From NCBI GenBank assembly GCA_027365225.1, contig DAHXNV010000005.1, forward strand, positions 1 through 64,000: a stretch of DNA of 64,000 nucleotides, read 5' to 3'. Origin of the DNA: Gammaproteobacteria bacterium. Lineage in GTDB: Bacteria; Pseudomonadota; Gammaproteobacteria; Steroidobacterales; Steroidobacteraceae. Each line of letters begins with the position of its first letter. Position 1 is the stretch's first letter. Below the pieces are notes generated by a model. It saw nothing but the letters and a program-made list of their open reading frames with translations, had not been told where the DNA came from and searched no databases. The position numbers and the translations under genes are program-made. This document shows, one piece after another, positions 7,437 to 22,990 of the stretch.

Positions 7437-8380
7437 CGCGGTTCCTCGCCGGCATCGCCCGGTGGCGAGCCGAGCTGCGCGTGCAATGTCCGCGCCTCGA
7501 GCAGCATCGATTCCGGGACCGTCAGCGCGGCGTCGGGGCCGAAGCGCTCCCGTTCCGCCAGCAGCGCGATTTGCGCGAAACCGCGCCGCTGCGCCTCGCT
7601 GTCGAATCGGGCGAGCGTGATGAGTTCGCGGCAGGTCAGGTCCCGCGCCCGATCCAGGCGATGCGCCCCGAGCAGCGCATCGATCAGCACGCACAGCAGG
7701 GCGGAGGGCCGGGCGCGCAACGCGGCCCAGTCCGGTGTGGCGGGCGGCGCCGCGGCGGACGTGTGCGCGGGGCTCGCCCGGCGCGGCCGGCGCGCGCCGC
7801 GGGCGTACTTCGAGCCGAGCAGACCCGCCGCGCGCAGCTGCAGGATGATCGCCAGCACCGCGGTCGCGATCAACGCCGCACCGACGAACCAGATCGCCTC
7901 GATCAACAGCTGACGATCACGGGGTCCGCGCGCCAGGGAGCGCAGCCATCGTTCGAAGAGCGTCGCGATCGGGGTGATCAACCCGTAGACCCAGTTGAAA
8001 AGACGCGCCCAAAGCGACGGCGGTGGCGCCGGCGGGCGCCGCGGTGCGAGCCCGAGGGCGATGCTGCGCAGCGTTGCCGCATCGAGCAGCGCCGAGCGCG
8101 GGCTGCCCCGCAAGCGGGGCGCCAGTGTGCTCAGCTCGCCCAGACCGGTGGAGGTCAGCGTCCGCCGCCAATGGTGTGGCAGCAGCGCGCGAACGGGAAG
8201 CCGGGCGAGCGCCCGCTCGATGCCGGGGCATGCCGCGCGCAGGGCCGTCCACCCGTGAATCGCGGGCTTGTGCGCCGCGCAGCGCGCGATGGCGGTCCGG
8301 GCGGCAAGGGACTCAGCCCGCAGCGGCGCGGCGGCCGCGAGCGCTGCGAGGGTGATTCCCGTGATCCATCGGGCCGACAT
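7433..8380 (-). CDS. DUF4129-like membrane protein of the MoxR locus
   Basis: The 315-residue product has a signal-like N-terminus (ITLAALAAAAPLRAES), a proline/arginine-rich stretch, one central helix (LIEAIWFVGAALIATAVLAI) and a C-terminal helical domain with TCRELITLARFDSEAQRRGF. That final domain resembles DUF4129, usually found at the end of transglutaminase-like proteins beside MoxR/DUF58 genes. It lies 3 bases after the upstream membrane protein and overlaps the next start by ATGA, so all are one transcript. No catalytic triad is visible. The domain assignment is from pattern recall and should be checked with a profile. Confidence 0.65.
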   Translation of the reverse strand: MSARWITGITLAALAAAAPLRAESLAARTAIARCAAHKPAIHGWTALRAACPGIERALARLPVRALLPHHWRRTLTSTGLGELSTLAPRLRGSPRSALLDAATLRSIALGLAPRRPPAPPPSLWARLFNWVYGLITPIATLFERWLRSLARGPRDRQLLIEAIWFVGAALIATAVLAIILQLRAAGLLGSKYARGARRPRRASPAHTSAAAPPATPDWAALRARPSALLCVLIDALLGAHRLDRARDLTCRELITLARFDSEAQRRGFAQIALLAERERFGPDAALTVPESMLLEARTLHAQLGSPPGDAGEEPR

Positions 8381-8383
8381 CGC

Positions 8384-9289
8384 TCAGCCGCCGCGCAAAG
8401 CCTCCGCGCGCGCGGCGAGGTCGCTGCCCTCGTGGCGTAGCGTCAGGTCGCGGTAGATCGCGATCCAGACCGCGGTCAGAAGCGGCAGGGTGATCAATCG
8501 GGACAGCGAGCTGATCATCACCACCAGGCGCAGGTGATGCAGAAGCGTTGCCGCGCCACCGGTGGCCGCGAACACCCCGCCGACCAGTCCGGCCACGAGG
8601 CCGAACACGATGCTGAGAACCCAGATCACGACTCCGGCGACGAACAGGATGCCCGTGATGCGCCACCAATGGCCCCGGGTCAGGCGCCAGCTGCGGCCAA
8701 TGGCCTGCGGACCGCTGAGGTCCTGATCGATCAGCGCGGTCAGCCAGAACTGCACGCGCACGGAGCCGTAGATCACGGCGGCGAGGATCGCCAGCGTCAC
8801 CATGCCGATCAACAGCGACACGATTACGATGTGGTACAGCCGGAGCAACACCACTGCGCCGATTCCGATGATCATTCCCAGCACGCCGCCGCACGCCAGC
8901 AGCAGCACGACCCCGAGCAGCATCTGCGGGAAGCGGCTGAGGCTCGCGCTGAGCGCCGCGCCGGCCGAGCGCGGCGCGCTGCGGCGCACCAGCGAGAGCT
9001 GCTGCAGGAGCAGTCCGCCGTAGACGACGAGCAGGATGAGCCAGAAGACGAGGTCGGTGAGCAAGACCTGCGGTCCGCGATACGCCGCGGCGAGTCGGGT
9101 GAAGTACTGCAGCGGTGGCAGGCCCGCGGGCGGCATGTGGGGAATGAGCACGGACTGCTGGTAGGCGTTCGCCGCGGCCGCGACCAGCGCGAGGATCCAG
9201 CAGCGGCTGAAGGATTCGCGGAACAGGCGCAACCAATCATCGAGAACACCGCCGATCGATTGAGGCGCGGAAGGTGCCACGTATGTCAT
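8384..9289 (-). CDS. Multi-pass membrane protein, GPDPase-membrane-domain-like
   Basis: The 301-residue product has about six hydrophobic segments (for example LVFWLILLVVYGGLLL, LLGVVLLLACGGVLGMIIGI, ITGILFVAGVVIWVLSIVFG) and a conserved-looking loop ALIDQDLSGPQAIGRSWRLT with RGHWWRITG. That A-I-x-x-S-W-x-L-x-x-G/R-x-x-W pattern is typical of the membrane domain found alone or ahead of glycerophosphodiester phosphodiesterases. No catalytic phosphodiesterase domain is present. ATG at 9289 has AGGAGT seven bases upstream, a strong ribosome site, and is the first gene of the minus-strand operon down to 3525. Its function is unknown. Confidence 0.75.
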   Translation of the reverse strand: MTYVAPSAPQSIGGVLDDWLRLFRESFSRCWILALVAAAANAYQQSVLIPHMPPAGLPPLQYFTRLAAAYRGPQVLLTDLVFWLILLVVYGGLLLQQLSLVRRSAPRSAGAALSASLSRFPQMLLGVVLLLACGGVLGMIIGIGAVVLLRLYHIVIVSLLIGMVTLAILAAVIYGSVRVQFWLTALIDQDLSGPQAIGRSWRLTRGHWWRITGILFVAGVVIWVLSIVFGLVAGLVGGVFAATGGAATLLHHLRLVVMISSLSRLITLPLLTAVWIAIYRDLTLRHEGSDLAARAEALRGG

Positions 9290-9372
9290 GATCACTCCTG
9301 AGCGATTACGGGTCATGGCTGGCTCCGGGGCCGGCCTCGTGCCGGCCCGGGACAGAATAGCCAAGCTGAACC

Positions 9373-9401
9373 TTGACAGGCAACTATTTTCATCGTATCG
9401 G
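9373..9401 (+). promoter_or_regulatory. Predicted sigma-70 promoter for the RDD gene, possibly leaderless
   Basis: TTGACA (9373-9378), a 17-base spacer and TATCGG (9396-9401) form a promoter with a perfect -35 and a weak -10. Transcription would start close to 9408, the ATG of the RDD gene, and there is no Shine-Dalgarno sequence before that ATG. A leaderless mRNA is therefore possible. Confidence 0.5.
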
Positions 9402-9407
9402 AACGCG

Positions 9408-10142
9408 ATGGCCGAGGAAACACTCAGCGTCAGAAGTCTGACGGGCGTCGAGATGACATTGCCCATCGCGGGACCCGGCACGCGCTGCTACGGGTTCCTG
9501 ACGGACTGGCTGATTCGTCTGCTCGGGGCGCTGATCTGGCTGCTCATCGCGTCTTTGCTGCGTCTGGTGCCCGGCATTCAAGGCCGGTTCGCCGCGCACA
9601 CGATCTGGGTCGGCGGAATCGCGCTGGCGCTGGTCACATATTTCCTTTACCAGCCCGTCGCCGAGATTCTGACCAAGGGCCGCACGCCCGGACTGCGCAC
9701 GGCGGAAGCGCGCATCGTGACGCTCGAGGGCACGACGCCCGGCATCGGCGCGTTGGTCATTCGCAATGTGTTTCGTCTGATCGACTGCTTGCCCGTCTTC
9801 TATGTCGTGGGGCTCGTCACCTGCCTGTTGACTCCCAGGCGCGTGCGCCTCGGTGACATCGTGGCCGGTACCGTGATGGTTCGGACCGACGCGGCGGCGG
9901 GCCCCGCCTTGGATCGTCTCGGGGTCCAGGCCCGCCGCACACGGCTGCCGGTCGAAGCCCTTGCCCTGGTGCACGATTTGCTCGAGAGATGGAGCACGCT
10001 CGAGGAGACGCGGCGGATGCAGCTCGCGCGCTCACTGTTGACGGAACTCGATGGCGATTTCGCCGCGCGCGGCACCGGGCTCGATGCTGCGGCGCTGCGT
10101 GCTCGTCTGGAGGAGCTGCTTGGCGGCGAACAGCGAGTCTGA
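9408..10142 (+). CDS. RDD-family membrane protein
   Basis: The 244-residue protein has an RDD-domain start (GTRCYGFLTDWLIRLLGALI), helices near residues 35-60, 68-90 and 125-145, and the conserved later region LTKGRTPGLRTAEARIVTLE plus RVRLGDIVAGTVMV. RDD proteins are small helical membrane proteins of uncertain transport or accessory function. It is transcribed divergently from the DUF58/MoxR operon and overlaps the SpoIIM-like gene, an arrangement that recurs with MoxR loci. The ATG at 9408 was preferred to upstream in-frame starts because homology begins at MAEETLSVRS and the predicted promoter abuts it. Confidence 0.82.
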   Translation: MAEETLSVRSLTGVEMTLPIAGPGTRCYGFLTDWLIRLLGALIWLLIASLLRLVPGIQGRFAAHTIWVGGIALALVTYFLYQPVAEILTKGRTPGLRTAEARIVTLEGTTPGIGALVIRNVFRLIDCLPVFYVVGLVTCLLTPRRVRLGDIVAGTVMVRTDAAAGPALDRLGVQARRTRLPVEALALVHDLLERWSTLEETRRMQLARSLLTELDGDFAARGTGLDAAALRARLEELLGGEQRV

Positions 10143-11106
10143 CGCGGCGATCTGGGTGCGTGAGCACGCCTGCGAATGGCAGGCGCTGGCGGCGGACTCG
10201 GCCGCCGCCGCGCAGCGCTCCGAGGCCACGGTGGAGGAGGCGCTGCGCACCCTGCGCGCCTACCGGATTCTCGCGCGTCATCTGGCCACGGTGCGCGAGC
10301 TGATGCCGGGCGGCGTTCTGACGGAAATCCTCGAGCGCACGTGCGCGCAGTTGCATACCGCGGTGAACCGCCCGCCGCGCCTCACGCGCGCCCGGTGGGC
10401 GCGCCTGTTCCGCGACGATATCCCGGCCGCGGCCGCCTCGGTGCGCGTCCTGACACTGTGGCTCGCGGCGCTGCTCGTCGCGAGCGCCATGGCGGGCTGG
10501 TGGCTGATCAACACTTATCCGCAGCTGATCAGCCTCATCGCCAGTGCGAAGATGATCGAGGGGGTCGAGCGCGGGCGCCTTTGGACCTATCAGATCCTCA
10601 GTATTGCGCCGCCCGCGATGCTGTCCGCGCGCATCATCGAGAACAACGTGATGGTGGTGCTGGCGGCGTTCTGCTTCGGTATCCTCTTCGGGCTGGGCGC
10701 GTTCTACATCGTCGCGTTCAACGGCCTGAGCATCGGCGGATTGCTCGCCTTCACGCATCGACATGGGCTTGGCCTCGAGCTGCTGAAGTTCACCCTGGCG
10801 CACGGCTTCGTGGAGCTGTCGGTCATCTGCCTGGCCGCCGCGGCGGGCACGGCGCTCGGGGAGTCGGTGATCCGTCCGCAGTGCGCGACCCGCGCCGAGT
10901 CGCTGCGCGGGCGTGCCGCCGAACTCGCGCCATTGTTGCTCGCCTGCGCGCTGCTGCTGCTCGGCTCCGGGCTGATCGAGGGATTCATCTCCCCGCACCC
11001 GGCCATCACGCTTGCGCAGCGGCTCGCCATCGGGCTCGGCTACTGGGCGCTCATGCTGTTGTGGCTCTCGGGCCGGCTGCGCATCCGGGGGCGCGCGCTC
11101 AAGTGA
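10120..11106 (+). CDS. SpoIIM-like (DUF95) membrane protein
   Basis: The 328-residue product has a cytosolic alpha-helical N-terminus (EATVEEALRTLRAYRILARH) and five or six membrane helices, including VMVVLAAFCFGILFGLGAFY and LLKFTLAHGFVELSVICLAA. The H-G-F/x-x-E-L motif (LAHGFVELS) is characteristic of the stage II sporulation protein M family, widespread in non-sporulating bacteria beside RDD and MoxR genes. I chose the TTG at 10120 because GGAGGAGC lies five to ten bases upstream and the gene then overlaps the RDD stop by 23 bases, suggesting coupling. Earlier in-frame codons read out-of-frame RDD sequence. Confidence 0.8.
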   Translation: MAANSESDAAIWVREHACEWQALAADSAAAAQRSEATVEEALRTLRAYRILARHLATVRELMPGGVLTEILERTCAQLHTAVNRPPRLTRARWARLFRDDIPAAAASVRVLTLWLAALLVASAMAGWWLINTYPQLISLIASAKMIEGVERGRLWTYQILSIAPPAMLSARIIENNVMVVLAAFCFGILFGLGAFYIVAFNGLSIGGLLAFTHRHGLGLELLKFTLAHGFVELSVICLAAAAGTALGESVIRPQCATRAESLRGRAAELAPLLLACALLLLGSGLIEGFISPHPAITLAQRLAIGLGYWALMLLWLSGRLRIRGRALK

Positions 11107-11125
11107 AGCCGACGGAGCCCCGGCA

Positions 11126-11473
11126 TTGAGCGCGATACCTGGCGACGCCGCGTTGTGTACGGACCTGCCCCAGCCGCCATATTACGCGGTGATCTTCACC
11201 TCGTTGCGCAGCGGCGACGGCCGCGGCTATGACCAGATGGCTGCGCGGATGGTGCAGCTGGCAAGGGCGCAGCCGGGATTTCTGGGCATCGAAACGGTGC
11301 GCGACGACCGGGTCGGCATCACCGTCAGCTATTGGCGTGATCTTGCCTCGATCGCCGCATGGAAGGCGAACGCGCAGCACCGGATCGCCCAGGAACTCGG
11401 CGGTGCTCGCTGGTATGAGCGCTACGAGGTACGTGTGGCGCGCGTGGAGCGCGCCTACTCGATGGGCAAATAG
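11126..11473 (+). CDS. Antibiotic-biosynthesis-monooxygenase-like (ABM) protein
   Basis: The 115-residue protein carries a ferredoxin-like ABM/dimeric alpha-beta barrel: YYAVIFTSLRSGDGRGYDQM, ARAQPGFLGIETVRDD, then ITVSYWRDLASIAAWKANA and Q-H. This resembles YqjZ-type small monooxygenases, which act without cofactor or as heme/quinol-handling homologues. The start is probably TTG at 11126, with GGAG ten bases upstream. It follows the SpoIIM-like gene by 19 bases and may share its transcript. It ends 9 bases from the converging dehydrogenase gene. The substrate is unknown. Confidence 0.75.
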   Translation: MSAIPGDAALCTDLPQPPYYAVIFTSLRSGDGRGYDQMAARMVQLARAQPGFLGIETVRDDRVGITVSYWRDLASIAAWKANAQHRIAQELGGARWYERYEVRVARVERAYSMGK

Positions 11474-11482
11474 ACCGATCGC

Positions 11483-14400
11483 TCAGACCAGCACCCGCTC
11501 GATGCCGCCATTGTTCGCGCGCGCCACGTAGTCCGCCATCCAGTTCTCGCCGAGCACGTGCCGGGCGATCTCCACGACGATGTAATCGGCGTCGAGATTC
11601 GCGTCCTCGTTGTAGCGATTCAGTCCTTGCAGGCAGGACGGGCAGGAGGTGAGGATCTTGACGCGCTCGGCCCCCGCGGCGCGCAGCTTGTCCGCCCCGA
11701 GACGGACCTCCTCCTCCTTGCGGAAGCGCACCTGCGTCGAGATATCCGGCCGCGTGAGCGCCAGCGTGCCCGATTCGCCACAGCAGCGCTCGTTCTTCTC
11801 GATCCGGCCGTTGCGCCCCTCGTTCATCAGCGTGTTGACCACCTGCAGCGGGTCGTGACGCTTCATCGGCGAGTGGCATGGGTCGTGATACATGTAGCGC
11901 ACGCCGGTCACCCCTTCCAGCCGCACGTCCTTCTCCATCAGGTACTCGTGGATGTCGACCATGCGCGAGCCGGGGAAGATCTCCTCGAATTTGTAGCTCT
12001 GCAGCTGATCGTAGCAGGTGCCGCAGCTCACCACGACGGTGCGGATGTCGAGGTAGTTGAGCGTATTCGCAACGCGGTGGAACAGCACGCGATTGTCGGT
12101 GGTGATCTTCTCGGCGCGGTCGAACTGGCCGGTGCCGCGCTGCGGATAGCCGCAGCACAGATATCCCGGCGGCAGCACCGTCTGAACACCGACATGCCAG
12201 AGCATCGCCTGCGTGGCGAGCCCGACCTGCGAAAACAATCGTTCCGAGCCGCACCCGGGAAAGTAGAAGACCGCCTCGGTCTCGGCGGTCGTGCCCACCG
12301 GGTTGCGGATGACCGGCACGTAGGCGGCGTTCTCGATGTCCAGCAGCGCCCGCGCGGTCTTTTTCGGCAGGCCCCCCGGCATCTTCTTGTTGAGGAAATG
12401 CACCACCTGCTCGCGGATCACGGGCTTGCCGGTCGTGGCGGGAGGATGCTGCGTCTGGGCGCGCGCCAGCCCCTTCAGCAGCCGATTTCCGGTCCGCTGC
12501 GCCTTGTAACCCCATTCGATCATCAGCTTGCGGGTCAGGCGGATCGTTTCCGGCGAGGTCGCGTTGAGGAAGAACATCGCGGCCGTCGTCCCGGGGTTGA
12601 AGCGCCGCTTGCCCATGCGGCGCAGCAGGTCGCGCATGGCCATCGATACGTCGCCGAAATCGATATCGACCGGGCAGGGCGCGAGACACTTGTGGCAGAC
12701 GGTGCAGTGCTCCCCGACATCCGCGAACTCGTCCCAATGGCGCACGCTGACACCCCGGCGGGTCTGTTCCTCGTACAGGAACGCCTCGATGAGCAGCGAG
12801 GTGGCGAGGATCTTGTTGCGCGGGCTGTACAGCAGGTTCGCGCGCGGTACGTGCGTGGCGCACACCGGCTTGCACTTGCCGCAGCGCAGGCAGTCCTTGA
12901 TCGAGTCCGCGATGGTGCCGATCGCCGACTGCTGCATGATCAGCGACTCGTGTCCGAGCAGGTTGAAGCTCGGCGTGTACGCGTTCGACAGGTCGCTCCC
13001 GGGCATGAGCTTGCCGCGATTGAAGTGGCCCTGGGGATCGATACGCTGCTTGTAGGCGCGAAACTCGTGCGTCTCGGCCTCCTCGAGGAACTCCAGCTTG
13101 GTGATGCCGATGCCGTGCTCGCCGGAGATGACGCCGTCGAGGCGGCGCGCGATCCGCATGATGCGCGCCACCGCGGCCGTCGCCGCGCGCAGCATGTCGT
13201 AGTCGTCCGAGTTGACCGGGATATTGGTATGCACATTGCCGTCGCCGGCATGCATGTGCAGCGCCACGAACAGGCGGCCGCGCAGAACGCGCTTGTGCAC
13301 CTGATCGGCGGCCGCAAGAATCGGCGCGAACACCCGGCCGCTGAAGATCTCCTGCAACGGCGCGCGCAGCTCCCGCTTCCACGACACGCGGATGGTGCGG
13401 TCCTGCAGCACATCGAACACGCGCGCCGCCGGGGCGCGCTCCAGGCGCGCCTGCAGCTGCGCGCGCAGCGCCTCGTAACCGAGCCGCTCGAGCTGTGCCA
13501 GTGCCGGCGCGAGCGGTGCATCGAGGTGCTCGGCCAGCCAACCCCAGCGCGCGCGGACCTGCGCGAGCAGGGCGTGCGCGCGCGCGGCGCGCTCGCCGAT
13601 CACCGCCTCGTACGGCAGGTTGCCGACGTCCGGGTCGTCGGCGCGCGCCAGGGGCAGAGTTCCGGCGAGCAGCGCTGCCAGCCCATCGAGGAGCCGCAGC
13701 TTGTTGGCGATCGAAAACTCGATGTTGATGCGCTCGATCTCGTCGGTGTACGCGCCGAGGTTCGCCAGCGGCAATACCACGTCCTCGTTGATCTTGAAGG
13801 CGCTGGTGTGCCGGGCGATCGCCGCGGTGCGCGAACGGTCGAGCCAGAAGGTGCGCCGGGCCTCCGGGCTCGCGGCGATGAATCCCTCGCCACTGCGCGC
13901 ATTGGCGATGCGCACGACGGCCGAGGCGGCGGCGGCGACCTCCGGCTCGTGATCGCCGGTGAGATCGCCGAACAACGCCATCTTGGGCAGCGCGCCGCGC
14001 TTGGATTTGGTGGTGTAGCCGACCGCCTGCAGGTAGCGCTCGTCGAGATGCTCCAGTCCTGCCAACAGCACGCGCGGGGCAAGGCTTTCCAGGTACTGTT
14101 TGATCTCGACGATCGCGGGAACCGCCTCGCGCGCCTGGCCGAAGAATTCCAGGCAGACGGTGCGGGTGTGCGCGGGGCTGCGATGCAGCACCCAGCGCGC
14201 GCTGGTGATCAGGCCGTCGCAGCCTTCCTTCTGCACCCCGGGTAGGCCGCCGAGGAACTTGTCGGTCACGTCCTTGCCCAGCCCGACCTTGCGGAACTTG
14301 CGTCCCGGGATCGAGAGCCGCTCGCGACGCAGCTCCGTGGCCTGCTCCGGTGGCTGACGGCCATCCTTCCAGAGCAGCTCGAACTCGGCGCTCTCGACGT

Positions 14401-15421
14401 CGTGAATCTTCCCCATGTTGTGCGCGATGCGGCTGACCTCCAGCCAATTGCCCTCGCAGTCGACCATGCGCCACCAGGCGAGATTGTCGACGGCCGTGCC
14501 CCACAGGACGGCCTTCTTGCCGCCGGCGTTCATCGCGATATTGCCGCCGATGCAGCAGGCGTCGGCCGAGGTCGGATCGACCGCGAACACCAGGCCGCCT
14601 TGGGCGGCGGCGTTCGCGACGCGGCGCGTCACCACGCCGGCCTCGGTGAAGATGGTTGCAACCGGATCGGACAGACCCGGTAGTCGCGTGCGCTCTATGC
14701 CGCTCAAGCGCTCGAGCTTCTCGGTGTTGATGACGGCGGACAGCGGCGTCAGCGGCAGCGCGCCGCCGGTGTAGCCGGTTCCGCCGCCGCGCGGAACGAT
14801 GGTCAGCCCGAGCTCGATGCATGCGCGGACCAGCGCCGGTACTTCGGCTTCGCTGTCCGGGATCAGGACGACGAACGGGTACTCGACGCGCCAGTCGGTG
14901 GCATCCGTGACGTGCGAGACGCGGGCATAGGCGTCGAAGCGGATGTTGTCCGTGCGCGTGTATCGCCGCAGCACCCGCACCGCTCGGCGCCGGAGGGCCT
15001 CCCATTCCTTGAAGTCGCTCTCGAAGGACTGGACCGCGGCGCGCGCGGCCTGCAACAGCTCCCCGACCCGCTCGAACAGCGGCCCGTCGCCGGTATCGCG
15101 GCGGCGGTCGATGGCGTTCAGCCGATGGTTCAAGGCCTGGATGAGCTGGGCGCGGCGGCCGCGATTCTCGAGCAGGTCGTCCTGCAGATAGGGATTGCGC
15201 CGCACGACCCAGATGTCGCCGAGCACCTCATAGAGCATGCGCGCCGAGCGGCCAGTGCGCCGCTCGGTGCGCAGTTCCTCGATGAGGGCCCAGAAGTGCG
15301 TCCCGAGCAGCCGGATCACGATCTCACGGTCGGAGAAGGACGTGTAGTTGTATGGGATCTCGCGCAGTCGCGTCGGCTCGGCGGACGGCAGCGCGCTGGT
15401 CGTTGGGGCGTTCGTGGGCAT
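11483..15421 (-). CDS. Giant FAD/Fe-S D-2-hydroxyacid dehydrogenase with N-terminal DUF3683
   Basis: The 1312-residue protein starts with DUF3683 ([20 protein letters not shown]). Then come the FAD-binding-4 domain ([20 protein letters not shown]), an FAD-oxidase C domain ending near [13 protein letters not shown], two 4Fe-4S motifs ([11 protein letters not shown] and [12 protein letters not shown]) and two CCG heterodisulfide-reductase-like repeats (FPGCGSERL...CCGYP; HDPCH...ERCCGESG). This is the YdiJ/Dld-like architecture. E. coli YdiJ, a shorter relative, has been linked to D-2-hydroxyglutarate. The ATG at 15421 has GCAGGAGC upstream. It follows gltD by 26 bases, so it may be co-transcribed. 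Substrate assignment is inference. Confidence 0.85.
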   Translation of the reverse strand: MPTNAPTTSALPSAEPTRLREIPYNYTSFSDREIVIRLLGTHFWALIEELRTERRTGRSARMLYEVLGDIWVVRRNPYLQDDLLENRGRRAQLIQALNHRLNAIDRRRDTGDGPLFERVGELLQAARAAVQSFESDFKEWEALRRRAVRVLRRYTRTDNIRFDAYARVSHVTDATDWRVEYPFVVLIPDSEAEVPALVRACIELGLTIVPRGGGTGYTGGALPLTPLSAVINTEKLERLSGIERTRLPGLSDPVATIFTEAGVVTRRVANAAAQGGLVFAVDPTSADACCIGGNIAMNAGGKKAVLWGTAVDNLAWWRMVDCEGNWLEVSRIAHNMGKIHDVESAEFELLWKDGRQPPEQATELRRERLSIPGRKFRKVGLGKDVTDKFLGGLPGVQKEGCDGLITSARWVLHRSPAHTRTVCLEFFGQAREAVPAIVEIKQYLESLAPRVLLAGLEHLDERYLQAVGYTTKSKRGALPKMALFGDLTGDHEPEVAAAASAVVRIANARSGEGFIAASPEARRTFWLDRSRTAAIARHTSAFKINEDVVLPLANLGAYTDEIERINIEFSIANKLRLLDGLAALLAGTLPLARADDPDVGNLPYEAVIGERAARAHALLAQVRARWGWLAEHLDAPLAPALAQLERLGYEALRAQLQARLERAPAARVFDVLQDRTIRVSWKRELRAPLQEIFSGRVFAPILAAADQVHKRVLRGRLFVALHMHAGDGNVHTNIPVNSDDYDMLRAATAAVARIMRIARRLDGVISGEHGIGITKLEFLEEAETHEFRAYKQRIDPQGHFNRGKLMPGSDLSNAYTPSFNLLGHESLIMQQSAIGTIADSIKDCLRCGKCKPVCATHVPRANLLYSPRNKILATSLLIEAFLYEEQTRRGVSVRHWDEFADVGEHCTVCHKCLAPCPVDIDFGDVSMAMRDLLRRMGKRRFNPGTTAAMFFLNATSPETIRLTRKLMIEWGYKAQRTGNRLLKGLARAQTQHPPATTGKPVIREQVVHFLNKKMPGGLPKKTARALLDIENAAYVPVIRNPVGTTAETEAVFYFPGCGSERLFSQVGLATQAMLWHVGVQTVLPPGYLCCGYPQRGTGQFDRAEKITTDNRVLFHRVANTLNYLDIRTVVVSCGTCYDQLQSYKFEEIFPGSRMVDIHEYLMEKDVRLEGVTGVRYMYHDPCHSPMKRHDPLQVVNTLMNEGRNGRIEKNERCCGESGTLALTRPDISTQVRFRKEEEVRLGADKLRAAGAERVKILTSCPSCLQGLNRYNEDANLDADYIVVEIARHVLGENWMADYVARANNGGIERVLV

Positions 15422-15447
15422 ACGCGCTCCTGCGGGTCGATGGTCTC

Positions 15448-16932
<1,485 letters not shown>

Positions 16933-16949
16933 CGGGTACTCGGTATGTG

Positions 16950-21608
<4,659 letters not shown>

Positions 21609-21628
21609 GATCGGCCTCATCGGTTGGT

Positions 21629-21694
21629 GAATCCGGCCCGGGCCACCCGAGGTAGCCCTTCGCCGGGTCGTCCCAGCGCTCTCCTGCCGGATTC
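21629..21694 (-). promoter_or_regulatory. Long-range hairpin in the gltB leader
   Basis: On the transcript, GAATCCGGC (complement of 21686-21694) can pair perfectly with GCCGGATTC (complement of 21629-21637). This encloses about 48 GC-rich bases and ends some 20 bases before the gltB start. It may control access to the ribosome site or form part of a larger leader structure. It was found by eye; no folding was run. Confidence 0.4.
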
Positions 21695-21930
21695 GGGCGG
21701 GTGGGCCGGCCGCAGCCGCCTCCCGTCCGCTCGCCGGCATGGCGAACCGCTGGGTTCTGCTCGCGGGCGCGTGATCCATTGCGCCGGCCCACAGCCCCGG
21801 GGGTCCGGGGATGCGCGAGGCCGGCGGCTCCCGCATGTCTCGAGATGATGGGGGCGGTTGGCGCGCGCCCTACCCCCGCCGCGGGGGGCCCAGGGCAGCC
21901 ACTGCGCTCAATGCCGCCGATATGTACCCG

Positions 21931-21958
21931 ATCATATCCGTCTGCACCCGCCGGTCAA
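21931..21958 (-). promoter_or_regulatory. gltB: Predicted sigma-70 promoter for gltB
   Basis: On the minus strand TTGACC (21958-21953), a 16-base spacer and TATGAT (21936-21931) match five of six consensus positions in each hexamer. Transcription would begin near 21924, giving a leader of about 315 bases before the gltB ATG at 21608. GATATG and CATATC form an inverted repeat overlapping the -10 (21919-21938), a possible regulator site. The stretch 21959-22284 shows no other convincing feature. Confidence 0.55.
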
Positions 21959-22284
21959 TGCCGGCGAGGCGGTTTTCGAGCGATAGAGGAAAATTCCGGG
22001 CGCGTTTTGCTTCAGCTCGAGGCCTGGACAGGCCCGCAGCCCTGATCGAATCCTCGGCCGCCGGACTTCGGGTGCGGCGAAGTGCGGCACGGGATCCGCC
22101 CCTCGCGGATCGGCGCAGGCCGGCGCGCAGCGCCGGGCTCGCCCCGGCATGCGTGCGTGAATCCGGTGAGGCAGTCTCGAGGCGCTCCGGCGCCGGCGCG
22201 ACCGCCGCGCCGTTGTACCGGGCCCATCGGCAAGCTACGCTTGCGCGCTTCACGCCCCGGAGGCGCGCCGTCACACATTGGGTC

Positions 22285-22815
22285 ATGCGTCAATCATCCC
22301 GCTCCGGCAAGCCCGCGGCATCGCCGGCACCGGCCATGACGCCCGCGCGCCGAGCGGCGCTCGAGCTGCACACGCTGCAGGATCTGCGTACCGTGGTTGG
22401 CTCGGCCCGCCGGCACGACAGCCGCATTCGTCGCGCCACCGGCATCGCCGGCTCGCAGCTGTGGGCGCTGGCCGAGGTCGCGCTCGCCACCGGCATCACC
22501 GTCAATGCGCTCGCCCGCCGGCTCGCTTTGCATCAGACCACGGCGAGCAATTTGGTCAATGCGCTGGTCGAGCGCGGTTTGATCCGCCGCAGGCGTGATC
22601 GGCGCGATCAGCGCCTCGTGCATCTGCACGTTACGGCGAGCGGCGCGCGGATGCTGTCGCGCGCGCCACGGCCGCACAGCGGGCCGCTGGTCGATGCGCT
22701 GCGGCGGATCGCCGCCCGCGATCTGGATGCCCTGGCCCACAGTCTCGCCACGCTCCTTGGCGCGATGCGCCAAGCCGCCCCCACGGTCACCGGGGACTGC
22801 CTGCTCGTCGATTGA
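22285..22815 (+). CDS. MarR-family transcriptional regulator
   Basis: The 176-residue protein has a winged helix-turn-helix: GIAGSQLWALAEVALATGIT, NALARRLALHQTTASNLVNA (recognition helix region), then LVERGLIRRRRDRRDQRLVH, the basic wing typical of MarR. Flanking helices would make the dimer interface. MarR proteins usually repress adjacent genes and are released by small ligands. The obvious target is the operon beginning at 22991, preceded by a perfect palindrome 59 bases after this gene. The ATG at 22285 was used; further upstream in-frame sequence is arginine/proline-rich and not MarR-like. Confidence 0.88.
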   Translation: MRQSSRSGKPAASPAPAMTPARRAALELHTLQDLRTVVGSARRHDSRIRRATGIAGSQLWALAEVALATGITVNALARRLALHQTTASNLVNALVERGLIRRRRDRRDQRLVHLHVTASGARMLSRAPRPHSGPLVDALRRIAARDLDALAHSLATLLGAMRQAAPTVTGDCLLVD

Positions 22816-22874
22816 CCGGGGCCGCGCTGCCGCGACGCTGAGGATTGCGCCGGCGCCGCCGGGCTCATCGCCTC

Positions 22875-22894
22875 ATATATTTGGCCAAATATAT
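22875..22894. promoter_or_regulatory. Perfect 20-bp palindrome, candidate MarR operator
   Basis: ATATATTTGGCCAAATATAT is a perfect inverted repeat, strikingly AT-rich in a GC-rich genome. It lies between the marR-like gene and the methyltransferase-transporter operon, 96 bases before the methyltransferase ATG. TATATT at 22890-22895 overlaps its right half and could be a -10 element, so binding would block transcription. MarR operators are commonly palindromes of this size. The pairing with the neighbouring MarR protein is inference. Confidence 0.65.
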
Positions 22895-22990
22895 TACCAT
22901 GCTGGTTTCTGGCGGCCAACTCGAGCGGTTGCCCGGGTAGCCAAACGACCGGTGCCGGGGTCGGCCGCGTGTTCGTCAAGGAGAAAATCA

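Noticed and set aside
11558..14245. A plus-strand frame of nearly 900 codons opposite the hydroxyacid dehydrogenase gene
   Set aside because: No recognisable domain; composition is typical of an antisense shadow, whereas the minus strand carries Fe-S and FAD motifs throughout.
21629..21694. A glycine-riboswitch-like reading of the gltB leader (GGAGAG and GGCGAAGGG pieces)
   Set aside because: The expected CTCTCAGG partner segment and second aptamer half are missing, so only the hairpin is reported.
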